Source: Chryseobacterium jejuense
GTDB lineage: Bacteria > Bacteroidota > Bacteroidia > Flavobacteriales > Weeksellaceae
Assembly: GCF_017877355.1 (NCBI RefSeq)
Contig: NZ_JAGIPR010000014.1
Coordinates: 62,001-126,000 of the forward strand
DNA: 64,000 nt
Reading direction: 5' to 3'
Shown: piece after piece, positions 17,138 to 25,985 of the stretch
Numbering within the stretch: position 1 is the first letter of the stretch
Layout of the letters: each line of letters begins with the position of its first letter
Made by a program: the position numbers and the translations under genes
Notes under the pieces: generated by a model
Databases searched by the model: none
The model's input: the letters and a program-made list of their open reading frames with translations, nothing else
What the model was told of the DNA's origin: nothing

Positions 17138-18718
17138 TTATTGTATTAATTTTTTGATTTCTTCCAGATGGTCAATCTCATCTGCCGTTTTATCTTTCCG
17201 CCATCTTACAATTCTTGGGAATCTGAGTGCTACACCGCTTTTATGACGGTTGCTGAATCCGATTCCTTCAAAGGCAATTTCAAACACCAGTTCTGCTTTT
17301 ACGGTTCTTACAGGACCAAATTTTTCAATTGCATTCTTCGTTACAAATTTGCTGACTTCCATAATTTCTTTGTCAGTTAATCCGGAATATGCTTTAGCAA
17401 TGGTTACTAATTTGTCTTCATTTTTTACAGCAAAAGTATAATCTGTGTAATAGGCACTTCGTCTGCCGCTGCCTTTTTGGGCATAAATCAGAACGGCATC
17501 AATGGTAAAAGGATTGATTTTCCATTTCCACCAATCGCCTTTCTTACGCCCTGCATGGTAAGGTGAGTTTTTCTGTTTCAGCATCAGTCCTTCACTGTTT
17601 ACACTTCTTGAGTTTTCCCGGATTTCATTCAGTTCTTCCCATTTCTCAAAATCTATACTTTTTGAAAGTCTGATATTTTCAGGGGTTTCATTCAATAATA
17701 ATTCTTCCAGCATTGCTCTTCTTGCAGAAACAGGCTTTTCTCTCAGATCATTACCTTCCAGTTCTAACAGATCGTAAGCAAAAACCTCAATAGGAATTTC
17801 AGAAAGCATTTTTTTAGTTAAAGTTTTTCTGTTTAATCTTTTCTGTAATTCGTTAAAATTTAAAACCTTACCTTCTTTTACTGCAAGTATTTCTCCATCT
17901 AAAACAAAATTGCCTTTCATCGCCATCACAGTTTGAGTAATCTCAGGAAACTGCTCCGTAACAAGTTCTTCACCTCTCGACCATATAAATACTTCATCAT
18001 TTCTCCGGATAATCTGTCCACGAATGCCATCCCATTTATATTCTATCAGCCATTCATCCGGCTTTCCCAGCACTTGAAGCTCTTTTTCCAAAGGATACGC
18101 AAGACAAAACGGATAAGGTTTGGAATTATCCGGATTGATATTTTCTGCAGAGATCAATTCTTTAAAAGAAACTTTATCAGGCTTCCATTTCCCCATTAAA
18201 CTATGAGTTAATGTACTGGCTTCCTGCCCGGAGAATTTGGTTAATGCATTAATCAGAGTTTTATCTGATACTCCGATTCTAAAGCTTCCACCTATTAATT
18301 TATTGAAAATCAAACGTTCAGTATAATCCAGGCCATTCCAAGATTGGAAGACGAATTCTTTCTTTTGGGTTTCTTTTTTATCCTGTAAATCAACAATATC
18401 CTTCATCCATTGGGAAAGGCTTCGTTCAATCTTTTCCTGTGGTGGTGGGAGAATCAATGAGAGGGTTTCTCCAAGATCTCCAACTGAGGAATAGCTTTCC
18501 TGAAAGAGCCAGAAAGGAAGTCCTGTGATTTCCAATGCCCATTCCTTCATTAAGTTCGTATTGACATTCCTTTTGGGTCTTTTTCCTGTAAATAAAGCAA
18601 TAAACCACACTTTATCTTCATCCGGAGCACGTTCCAGATAATCAATGATAGCATCAATCTTAGCATTGGTTTTATTGGTTGTTTCCAAAGCGTTGATAAG
18701 GTCTGCAAAATGTCTCAT
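17138..18718 (-). CDS. ATP-dependent DNA ligase (ligase-associated repair cluster)
   Basis: 526 residues. An N-terminal DNA-binding domain (about 1-200) precedes the nucleotidyltransferase core. The adenylated lysine is K228 in EYKWDGIRG (motif I), with motif III FVLDGEILAV, motif IV SEGLMLKQ and motif V WWKWKI. The C-terminal OB fold follows. Bacterial ATP-dependent ligases of this type seal nicks during repair and are distinct from the essential NAD-dependent LigA. Its start overlaps the exonuclease stop by 4 bases, and it is followed directly by the helicase gene. Confidence 0.94.
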   Translation of the reverse strand: MRHFADLINALETTNKTNAKIDAIIDYLERAPDEDKVWFIALFTGKRPKRNVNTNLMKEWALEITGLPFWLFQESYSSVGDLGETLSLILPPPQEKIERSLSQWMKDIVDLQDKKETQKKEFVFQSWNGLDYTERLIFNKLIGGSFRIGVSDKTLINALTKFSGQEASTLTHSLMGKWKPDKVSFKELISAENINPDNSKPYPFCLAYPLEKELQVLGKPDEWLIEYKWDGIRGQIIRRNDEVFIWSRGEELVTEQFPEITQTVMAMKGNFVLDGEILAVKEGKVLNFNELQKRLNRKTLTKKMLSEIPIEVFAYDLLELEGNDLREKPVSARRAMLEELLLNETPENIRLSKSIDFEKWEELNEIRENSRSVNSEGLMLKQKNSPYHAGRKKGDWWKWKINPFTIDAVLIYAQKGSGRRSAYYTDYTFAVKNEDKLVTIAKAYSGLTDKEIMEVSKFVTKNAIEKFGPVRTVKAELVFEIAFEGIGFSNRHKSGVALRFPRIVRWRKDKTADEIDHLEEIKKLIQ

Positions 18719-19737
18719 GGCTTTGGATTTTCAAGGGTTTCCTGCTCTGATACTTCTTCATCTTCACCAAACAGGGTTTCTATAACATCTGCTTTTATCC
18801 CGATTTCATTCAGATATTTTGAAAAAACCTCTGTCTGTCCATGTGTCACATGTACAATTTCCGCTTCTGTCGCTTTTACAGTTTGTAATAATCCTTTCCA
18901 GTCGGCATGATCACTCATGGCAAAACCTGCATCGGCACTTCTCCATCGTCTGGCACCACGCACCTGCATCCAGCCTGAACATATTGCTGTAGCCGGATCA
19001 GGAATTTTTTTGATAATATTACTGTCAAGCAAAGCAGGAGGGACAATCACAATTTCGTGTTCCATATCTTTCGGACGCTCTCTGAAATTGGCAACGGTAT
19101 ATTCCGGAAGATCAACTCCTACGGCTTCAAAGGCTTCATTTAATTTGCCGATAGACTCATGAACATATATTTTCCCCAGTCCTTCCACGGCTTTCATAAT
19201 CCGTTGTGCTTTTCCTAAAGAATACCCGATAAAAACCGACGTTTTGTTATTTTCCTGATTTTTCAAAACCCAATTCTGAAGCTTTTTATTTAAATCATCT
19301 ACTTCCAGCCAGTTATAAATAGGCAAGCCAAAAGTACTTTCTGTAACAAATTCATTACATCTCACCAGTTCAAAAGGAGTACTCAGGCTATCATCCTGAA
19401 CTTTATAATCTCCGGAAACAACGGTTACAAAACCTTTATATTCCAATCTTATCTGTGCAGAACCTATAATATGTCCGGCAGGATGCAATGAAACATTTAC
19501 TCCATTGATATTAATTTTCTCCCCATATTCCACGCCCTGACATTCTATATCTTTTCCGATTCTCTGATATAAAACAGGTTTTGTAAAATGATGGCAAAGG
19601 TATTTTTTCATTCCCCAACGGGCATGATCGGCATGTCCATGAGTAAGGACTGCCATATCTACGGGCCGCCAGGGATCTATATAGAACTTTCCCTGTGGAC
19701 AGTAAATTCCTTTTTGGGTCAATGTGATTAGCTTCAA
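18715..19737 (-). CDS. Ligase-associated MBL-fold exonuclease
   Basis: 340 residues. The metallo-beta-lactamase metal motif LTHGHADHA is at 32-40, followed by HPAGHIIGSAQ and SGDYKVQDDS, and a C-terminal beta-CASP-like part (CSGWMQVRGARR, FAMSDHADW). This is the SNM1/Artemis-like exonuclease of the ligase-associated cluster, expected to trim DNA ends before ligation. It is the promoter-proximal gene of the minus-strand operon exonuclease-ligase-helicase, with a 4-base overlap to the ligase. It ends with an acidic tail. Confidence 0.92.
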   Translation of the reverse strand: MKLITLTQKGIYCPQGKFYIDPWRPVDMAVLTHGHADHARWGMKKYLCHHFTKPVLYQRIGKDIECQGVEYGEKININGVNVSLHPAGHIIGSAQIRLEYKGFVTVVSGDYKVQDDSLSTPFELVRCNEFVTESTFGLPIYNWLEVDDLNKKLQNWVLKNQENNKTSVFIGYSLGKAQRIMKAVEGLGKIYVHESIGKLNEAFEAVGVDLPEYTVANFRERPKDMEHEIVIVPPALLDSNIIKKIPDPATAICSGWMQVRGARRWRSADAGFAMSDHADWKGLLQTVKATEAEIVHVTHGQTEVFSKYLNEIGIKADVIETLFGEDEEVSEQETLENPKP

Positions 19738-19920
19738 GGGTATGATTGTTTTGGATAAAATGCTTCAAAAACTTAACCAATTTACAATAAACTGTTGATT
19801 TTATTATAATTCAAGGTTTTATTGTTGGAAACGCAAAGGCGGAGATTTTTGGTAAGGTTATGTTTTTAAGTGGTAAAGGTTTTATCTGCGATAAAGTTGA
19901 ATACCGTTTTGGTTAGGGAT

Positions 19921-19955
19921 ACGGATGCACGAATAATTTTTATTCGTGCATCCGT
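19921..19955. repeat. Palindromic intergenic repeat, copy B, perfect 16-bp stem
   Basis: ACGGATGCACGAATAA (19921-19936) is exactly complementary to 19940-19955, with a 3-base loop. It is the best-preserved member of the family also seen at 7951-7988 and 31336-31365. It lies in the 238-base gap between the repair operon and the SDR gene. Confidence 0.75.
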
Positions 19956-19975
19956 GGCTCATAAAATAGCAGCAA

Positions 19976-21052
19976 TTAAGGGATTATATTTTCAGCCCGC
20001 AATCTTTTAAATACTTCTATGAAAGAATCTTCTGTACTTTTATAAGCAGTAAAACCCAGTTTTCTGCTTTTTGACAGGTCACACATCACTTCAAGCGGTC
20101 TTCCAAGATCTAAATCAGTGTGCCATGCTGAAGATAAACGATCTAAATGATTCTCTTTCAGATTATATTTTTCGGCAATGACTTTCCAAATTTCCTGGTC
20201 GTTTCCCATTTCTCTTTCCAGTGGCCTTATGGTACCGTTAAAACCTTCTGATTCTACACCAAACCAATCTGCCAATCTTTTCCACAGCCATTTCCATCGG
20301 AAAACATCTCCATTGGTAATATTGAAAGCCTGATTTTTTGCAGAGTCTGTACCAGAAGCCCACACCAGCTGTTTAGCTAATATTCCGGCATCAGTAACAT
20401 CAGAAATGCCATTCCATTGCGCTTCAGAACCCGGCCAGATGAATTTCCTTCCTGTTTCCTTACAAATGCTGGCATATACGGCTAATGTTGAGGCTATATT
20501 CATGAGATTTCCCACGGCATATCCAACAACAGTGTGAGGACGGTGGATACTCCATGTAAAACCGTCCCTTTCCGAAGCTTTATAGATCTCATCTTCCTGA
20601 GCATAATAAAAATTGGGAAGCGGAAGTCTTGGATGTTCTTCCCGTACCGGTGTTTCTGGTAGCTTACCTGCTTTAACATAAGTTTCAAAAGGACCCAGAT
20701 AGTGTTTCAATCCGGTTACTAAAGCAACATGCTGTACAGATTTTTTAGGAGATAAAACGTTCAGTAAATTACTTACAAGCATACTGTTAACACGAATGTT
20801 TTCTTCTTCGGTATCATTACGCATCCAGGTTGTAAAATAAACATGAGTGGGAGAGAGGTCTTTTAATGCCTCCGTAAGATTCTGTTCATCCAACAGATCT
20901 GCTTTCACAGAATGAAGCCCCTTGATGCTGTTATTGGGATTTCTTGATAGTCCATAAGTTATCCAGCCTTGTGCAATAAGTTCTTCTGCAAGATTGCTTC
21001 CTGTAATTCCGGTAGCACCTACTACCAAAGCAATATTTCCTGTATTTTCCAT
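19976..21052 (-). CDS. SDR oxidoreductase of the PRISE / progesterone-5beta-reductase type
   Basis: 358 residues from the ATG at 21052 (a TTG at 21076 is in frame). The NAD(P)-binding motif is VVGATGITGSNLAEEL. The variant catalytic region reads LPNFYYAQED where a classical SDR has YxxxK, and the segment FTWSIHRPHTVVGYAVGN follows. Together with TGLKHYLGPFE these are marks of the PRISE group (progesterone 5-beta-reductase/iridoid-synthase-like enone reductases). It likely reduces an activated C=C or C=O bond with NADPH. A Crp/Fnr gene stands 84 bases upstream on the same strand. Confidence 0.85.
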   Translation of the reverse strand: MENTGNIALVVGATGITGSNLAEELIAQGWITYGLSRNPNNSIKGLHSVKADLLDEQNLTEALKDLSPTHVYFTTWMRNDTEEENIRVNSMLVSNLLNVLSPKKSVQHVALVTGLKHYLGPFETYVKAGKLPETPVREEHPRLPLPNFYYAQEDEIYKASERDGFTWSIHRPHTVVGYAVGNLMNIASTLAVYASICKETGRKFIWPGSEAQWNGISDVTDAGILAKQLVWASGTDSAKNQAFNITNGDVFRWKWLWKRLADWFGVESEGFNGTIRPLEREMGNDQEIWKVIAEKYNLKENHLDRLSSAWHTDLDLGRPLEVMCDLSKSRKLGFTAYKSTEDSFIEVFKRLRAENIIP

Positions 21053-21136
21053 AAGTATTGTAAATTTCTTCAGCAAAATTATGGGAGTTACAGGCTTTCA
21101 CACTTGATTTGGATCATGGGTTTGAGTTGATCTGGA

Positions 21137-21721
21137 TCAAGTATTATTCAGGGAATTCTTTTTACGGATTCTGCTGATGGTTTCAGGAGCCAATCCAAGA
21201 TAGGATGCAATGAGATTATGGGGAATCCTTTGAATCATTTCCGGTTTTTCCTGTGCCAGTTGCAGGTATTTTTCTTCAGCAGTATATCCGTTGAAAACAA
21301 TAAGTCTGTAATCTTTGGTAACCAGGCTGTTTTGATAGAGAATTCTGAAATAACGATCCATTGCAGGGATTTCCTGCATCATTTTCTCATAATTTTCCAG
21401 AGTAATCATCAATACTTCTGTATCTTCTACAGCATCAATATTTAAGACAGCCTTTTCCTGATGAATAAAGCTATTGAAATCAGAGATCCACCAGCCTTCA
21501 AAAGCAAACATATTAATATGTTCATTTCCCTTTTCATCAAGAAAATAAGATTTCAACAAACCTTTACTCACAAAGGAAAGACATCTGCAGATATCTCCTT
21601 CCTGCAACAGATATTGCCTCTTCTTCAGCTTTTTTACAGTAAAAAACGATTGAATCAGACTTTTCTGCTCATCTGTAATATCAACTTTATTCTGAATATG
21701 GGAAAGTAATACCTCAAACAT
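21137..21721 (-). CDS. Crp/Fnr-family transcriptional regulator
   Basis: 194 residues. The cyclic-nucleotide-binding-like beta roll is at about 10-120 (LLQEGDICRCLSFVSKGLL; NEHINMFAFEGWW). A reduced C-terminal HTH follows (IPHNLIASYLGLAPETISRI). Proteins of this Bacteroidetes group generally lack the Fe-S cysteines of Fnr, and their ligand is unknown. It is upstream of the PRISE-type reductase on the same strand and may regulate it. Paralogs occur at 37075-37650 and 52974-53543. Confidence 0.88.
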   Translation of the reverse strand: MFEVLLSHIQNKVDITDEQKSLIQSFFTVKKLKKRQYLLQEGDICRCLSFVSKGLLKSYFLDEKGNEHINMFAFEGWWISDFNSFIHQEKAVLNIDAVEDTEVLMITLENYEKMMQEIPAMDRYFRILYQNSLVTKDYRLIVFNGYTAEEKYLQLAQEKPEMIQRIPHNLIASYLGLAPETISRIRKKNSLNNT

Positions 21722-21770
21722 CTGACAAATATTTCCTCAAAAATACTGCTTTCAGAAGGAATGAGGGAGC

Positions 21771-22226
21771 CTATTTATCAAAATCATAGAAATTGATTCC
21801 CGTTTCTTTATCTTTTATTTTTACAGCTCTTGTATCTAAAGGATAAAAGATAAATTCCCCTGCACCATGAATCTTTGCTTCTAAAAGATGCCCGGCTAAA
21901 GCTGTATAATCTTGTCTTCCCAATGTAATATGAATATGAAGTGAAAGCTTTCCATCTATTACGGAAACATTTCCTGAGATATTGGCCACTTCCATCTGTT
22001 CTTTAAAGGTTTTGTCAATGTATGTTTTTGTTTCAAAACTAAAGAACCTAAGAGTGGCTTCACCTACAGCACCTATTCCGGTAACTTCTCCTGCATGAAT
22101 ATTCTGATTTTGAACAAAATCCGTTAAAGCTTCTACAATATTGGAGTAATTTTTAAGGCTGACAATATAGATCTGATCTACCTTCCTTGCTGACCATTGG
22201 CTTCCTTGAATGTTTTGTACTTCCAT
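21771..22226 (-). CDS. PPC/DUF296-domain protein
   Basis: 151 residues forming a single PPC (plant and prokaryote conserved, DUF296) domain. Marks are the central GEVTGIGAVGEATLRFF and the histidine-rich LSLHIHITLGRQ, followed by GHLLEAKIHGAGEFIFYPL. In plants the domain pairs with AT-hooks; bacterial stand-alone versions form trimers and may bind metal or small molecules through the HIH patch. It has no AT-hook. Its function is unknown. It is in the same direction as the Crp/Fnr gene, 49 bases upstream of it. Confidence 0.85.
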   Translation of the reverse strand: MEVQNIQGSQWSARKVDQIYIVSLKNYSNIVEALTDFVQNQNIHAGEVTGIGAVGEATLRFFSFETKTYIDKTFKEQMEVANISGNVSVIDGKLSLHIHITLGRQDYTALAGHLLEAKIHGAGEFIFYPLDTRAVKIKDKETGINFYDFDK

Positions 22227-22423
22227 GATGATGGGTATTTGATGAATTTTTCATTAATGTGAAATAAGATAGAATCTATCCGGTTTTAATAAATATCAAG
22301 AATCATGCATATCAAACTTAAGCTATCTTCTTCTAAATATTTTTTTGTTAATAAAAAATTAACACCCATTTTACTAGTTAAAACCGGGAAAAATTGCAGA
22401 AATTTGCAGTAAATTAAAAATCA

Positions 22424-23050
22424 ATGAAGATCGTAGACCTCGAGCAATGGAACAGAAAGGAGCATTTTGAATTTTTCTCTCAAATGGCAAGCCCATACTT
22501 TGGTTTTACAACCGAAGTAGATTGTACAAAAGCCTATGACAAAGCTAAAGAAAACGGATATTCTTTCTTTGCCTATTACTATCATAAATCAATGATTGCA
22601 ATTAATATGGTGGATGAATTAAAGCTGAGGATTATTGATGGACAAGTAATTCAATTTGATACCGTTCATGCAGGAAGTACAATTGCCAGGCCGGATGGGA
22701 CTTTCGGTTTTTCTTTTACTCCTTTTTCAGAGGACTTTGAAACGTTTAACGCTGCACTGCAGGAAGAAATCAAAGGGGTACACCATTCTACAGGCCTTAG
22801 ATTAAGCAATGAGAGATTAGGAAAAGATCATGTTAGACATACAACCATTCCCTGGAATTCGTTTAGTGCGATTCTTCACCCTACCAATTTTAATAATGAT
22901 GAATCGGTACCGAAAATATCTTTTGGTAAATTCAATATCCGTGATGGCAGAAAGTACATGCCGGTTTCTATAGAAGCACACCACGGATTGGCAGATGGAA
23001 TACACATTGCAAAATATTTGGAGGAGCTTCAGAGGCAGCTTGACTTATAA
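22424..23050 (+). CDS. Chloramphenicol-acetyltransferase-like enzyme (CatA fold)
   Basis: 208 residues, the usual CAT length. The catalytic motif HHxxxDG is present as HHGLADG at 186-192, with the catalytic histidine and the structural aspartate. The N-terminal half keeps the family pattern (WNRKEHFEFFSQMASPYFGF). CAT transfers acetyl from acetyl-CoA to the 3-hydroxyl of chloramphenicol, but chromosomal relatives in flavobacteria may acetylate other substrates. It lies alone, just upstream of the defence-like operon on the same strand, separated by 180 bases. Confidence 0.88.
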   Translation: MKIVDLEQWNRKEHFEFFSQMASPYFGFTTEVDCTKAYDKAKENGYSFFAYYYHKSMIAINMVDELKLRIIDGQVIQFDTVHAGSTIARPDGTFGFSFTPFSEDFETFNAALQEEIKGVHHSTGLRLSNERLGKDHVRHTTIPWNSFSAILHPTNFNNDESVPKISFGKFNIRDGRKYMPVSIEAHHGLADGIHIAKYLEELQRQLDL

Positions 23051-23230
23051 TTAAGGAGTCCGAAGCATTTTAAAGAAAAAAGGAAGCCTTACCTCTTCTG
23101 CATTACGGAAAACCGTAAAGAATATTGGTTCCTCTTCAGTACATTTGAGACAATATTATTATATTAGATAACTGATTGATGAATCAGAAAAACTAATTAA
23201 CTAATAAACTCAATTTTACTAAGAGCCATC

Positions 23231-24676
23231 ATGCAGAATGATAATACAATTGATGATTCCATTATAGATGTTTCAGGAAACAGAGAAATGCCAATTGATT
23301 TTGGAAGTATAACCTCTGTTCCGGATTCTCAATCTAATACTTGTAATCCTGATTCATGGAAAATAGGGCAAAAATATACCCGTAAGTTGTCACTGAATGA
23401 AGATCAGACCAAAATGCTGGATAAAATGTCATTTTCCGGCAATATTTTCAATGAAATAGAATATTGTAAAGTTCAGATATTGAAACAGTTTATAAGAGCT
23501 GTTGAATACCTGTATCAACACTGTATACCGGTTAATAAATCTTATCCTACAGTTGTTGACGAGCTTTCGGAAATTATTGTGTGCCTTCGTTACAATTACA
23601 GGAAAGACAGTTTAAACTACAATTATACCTATGAGTCTGTACAGACTGAAATTTTCAATCACATTCTGAAATTATGTGAAAATAATGTCCGTGATGTATA
23701 TGGTATCAAAAGAAAGATCAATACTGATTTTAATTATAACCATCCGGATATCCTTCATCAGTACAATAAAAAGGTAGTTTCAAAGCTGGAAATCTTTTTT
23801 ACGGAGAACCAGCATCAGATTCTGGATGCTGATTATAAAACGAATATTATCCTCAATGAGAATAATACGAACCGTTGGAAAACCAAATTTGACGAAATCA
23901 AAGATGATTATTCCAACCCATTAGCATTTGAAAGGGAAATTTTCAGGCTTACGGAAGTCAATGTCAAAAATCCTTCTGTTGATGCCATATTTTTTGAAGC
24001 TTCGAAGTTTGTTGCAGAACATGATAAGACATGTGCATTAAGGTTTTACATCCATTACCTTGATAAGGATCTGAATTCTCCGAAATTTGATCAGAAACAG
24101 CTGAACAAAACCGTCCAAAAAAGCTTATTTTCCACAAAAGAACAACTGTCTGATTTTGAAAAGATCCTTAGTGAATTTATTGCGGACAGAAACCTGGGCA
24201 GCGCTATTGAAAAGGCGAATCAGCTTTATGTTCCTAAAAGAAAAAGAATTACCATTGATCCCGAAGCCATTAAAAATATTCAGGCCCTGGATTCTGAAAC
24301 GGCGGATATTTTAGGACAAATTCTTAATGAAGAAGAGGATGAAGATTCTGTAAATGCAGAAGAAGTTTCCAATCAACAGGAAGTCACAATCACCATTCCC
24401 CTGATCCAGGAGTCTCACAGCTCAAAATACCTTGATGAATTGAATTTATCAGCTATTCAAAAGGAAATTCTTGATCGGTTTGAAAAGCAAAGCTTTAATA
24501 TACTTCAAGCTGATTTTGAATGTTTTATCAAAACCAAAGGTCTGTTTACGGGCTCTACCATAGATTCTATTAACGAATGCTGCTATGAAGCTCTGGACGA
24601 TATTCTGATTGAAGAAGAGGATGAATATTTTATTATTAACACCCATTACTATAAAAAACTTTTAAACAATGATTGA
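23231..24676 (+). CDS. sngA: TerB-domain protein, SngA-like (Shango defence system)
   Basis: 481 residues. The N-terminal part (about 45-120, KLSLNEDQTKMLDKM then FNEIEYCKVQILKQF) fits the TerB_N region. The C-terminal ~80 residues (LSAIQKEILDRFEKQSFNI, then TGSTIDSINECCYEALDD) fit the TerB_C domain. An acidic low-complexity linker (NEEEDEDSVNAEE) separates them. The start of the next gene overlaps its stop by 8 bases, and a helicase gene follows. A TerB-domain protein with an ATPase and a helicase is the published composition of the Shango anti-phage system. Assignment rests on domains and order; I could not compare it to known SngA sequences. Confidence 0.72.
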   Translation: MQNDNTIDDSIIDVSGNREMPIDFGSITSVPDSQSNTCNPDSWKIGQKYTRKLSLNEDQTKMLDKMSFSGNIFNEIEYCKVQILKQFIRAVEYLYQHCIPVNKSYPTVVDELSEIIVCLRYNYRKDSLNYNYTYESVQTEIFNHILKLCENNVRDVYGIKRKINTDFNYNHPDILHQYNKKVVSKLEIFFTENQHQILDADYKTNIILNENNTNRWKTKFDEIKDDYSNPLAFEREIFRLTEVNVKNPSVDAIFFEASKFVAEHDKTCALRFYIHYLDKDLNSPKFDQKQLNKTVQKSLFSTKEQLSDFEKILSEFIADRNLGSAIEKANQLYVPKRKRITIDPEAIKNIQALDSETADILGQILNEEEDEDSVNAEEVSNQQEVTITIPLIQESHSSKYLDELNLSAIQKEILDRFEKQSFNILQADFECFIKTKGLFTGSTIDSINECCYEALDDILIEEEDEYFIINTHYYKKLLNND

Positions 24677-25985
24677 CAATATCAAACCCAAAGAAGCAAC
24701 TTCCATTATCAACTCTCTGGTAAGTGGTGTGGTGCCTAAAATTGGAGTACAACATATTACTGTAGGAAGATCTGATGAAGTGAATGCTTTCATCGGTTCC
24801 CTTGAAGATGTTAAAAACGGACTTAGTCTTGTAAAGTTCTGGATCGGAGATTTCGGAAGCGGAAAATCTTTTATGCTTCATCTTTTAAATACGGTAGCTT
24901 TAAAGCAGAAGTTTGTAGTGGCCAATGCAGATTTTACTCCCGATAACAGGCTGTATGCCAATGATGGGAAAAGTGTGATTCTTTATTCTGCTATCATGGA
25001 TAATATTGCCATCCAAACCAAACCCGAAGGTGGAGCTTTACAAACTCTTTTGGAAAAGTGGATTGAGCAGGTTATTTCAAAAACAGCAGAGGAACATCAT
25101 ATTCCCTTAATGGAAATAAGAAATGACCAATATTTAGAACTGATTCAGAATTCCATAATGAAAACGGTGAATGAAATAACTGAAGTAGGTGGGTTTGATT
25201 TCGGTTCTGCCATCATAAAATATTATGAAGGTTACATAAAAGGGGATGAATTGATGCGCCGAAATGCCTTGAAATGGCTCAAAGGTGAATATACCACCAA
25301 AACAGAGGCCCGCCAGGATCTTGGAATAAGGGAAATCATCAATGATTCTAACTATTATGATATGCTGAAGAACTTCTGTAAGCTTTTTGTAAGCATGGGT
25401 TACAGCGGTTTTATGATTAATCTGGATGAAGCCATCAATCTTTACAAAATATCGGTTTCAGCTTCCCGTGAGAAAAATTATGAGAAAATCTTATCTATTT
25501 ACAATGACTGTTTCCAGGGAAAAGTATCCAATCTTTTCATCAATTTTGCAGGAACAAAGGAATTCCTTGAAAACGAAAGAAGAGGGCTTTTCAGTTACCA
25601 GGCTTTAAAATCAAGACTGGAAGGCAATAAGTTTGAAACGTATGAGTTCCGTGATTTTGCCCAGCCGGTTATCAAACTGATGCCTTTGAATCATAATGAA
25701 ATATTTGTTTTGCTTAAAAAACTGAAACTGATCTTTGATTTTAACTACAAAACAGAATTGAATATTACGGATGAGGAAATTTCCGCTTTTATGGAGGAAA
25801 TGTTCAATAAACCGGGAGCTGCAGAATTTCTTACTCCAAGAGAAGTCATCAGGGACTTTCTAAATATCCTGAATATCATCAGACAAAATCCTGATGTGGA
25901 CAAAGGAAGACTTTTTGGAGACATTGAAATTTCCGATGAAAGACCAAATGATCTGATCCTTTTAGACAGTATTGAGGAACTATGA
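24669..25985 (+). CDS. sngB: P-loop ATPase, SngB-like (Shango; BREX-type ATP-binding domain)
   Basis: 438 residues. Walker A is GDFGSGKSF at about 61-69, with a Walker-B-like FMINLDEAINLY at about 247-258. The rest matches the DUF2791/BREX-type ATP-binding proteins, with a long helical insert and a C-terminal AAA+-like lid (LTPREVIRDFLNIL). In Shango the ATPase works with the TerB protein and the helicase to stop phage. It overlaps the upstream gene by 8 bases and the helicase gene by 4, so the three are translationally coupled. Confidence 0.75.
   Translation: MIDNIKPKEATSIINSLVSGVVPKIGVQHITVGRSDEVNAFIGSLEDVKNGLSLVKFWIGDFGSGKSFMLHLLNTVALKQKFVVANADFTPDNRLYANDGKSVILYSAIMDNIAIQTKPEGGALQTLLEKWIEQVISKTAEEHHIPLMEIRNDQYLELIQNSIMKTVNEITEVGGFDFGSAIIKYYEGYIKGDELMRRNALKWLKGEYTTKTEARQDLGIREIINDSNYYDMLKNFCKLFVSMGYSGFMINLDEAINLYKISVSASREKNYEKILSIYNDCFQGKVSNLFINFAGTKEFLENERRGLFSYQALKSRLEGNKFETYEFRDFAQPVIKLMPLNHNEIFVLLKKLKLIFDFNYKTELNITDEEISAFMEEMFNKPGAAEFLTPREVIRDFLNILNIIRQNPDVDKGRLFGDIEISDERPNDLILLDSIEEL

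Noticed and set aside
23102..23147. TTACGG/CCGTAA hairpin and TACATTTG upstream of the TerB-domain gene
   Set aside because: A -7 match exists at 23140-23147, but no -33 element at the right spacing; too weak to list as a promoter.
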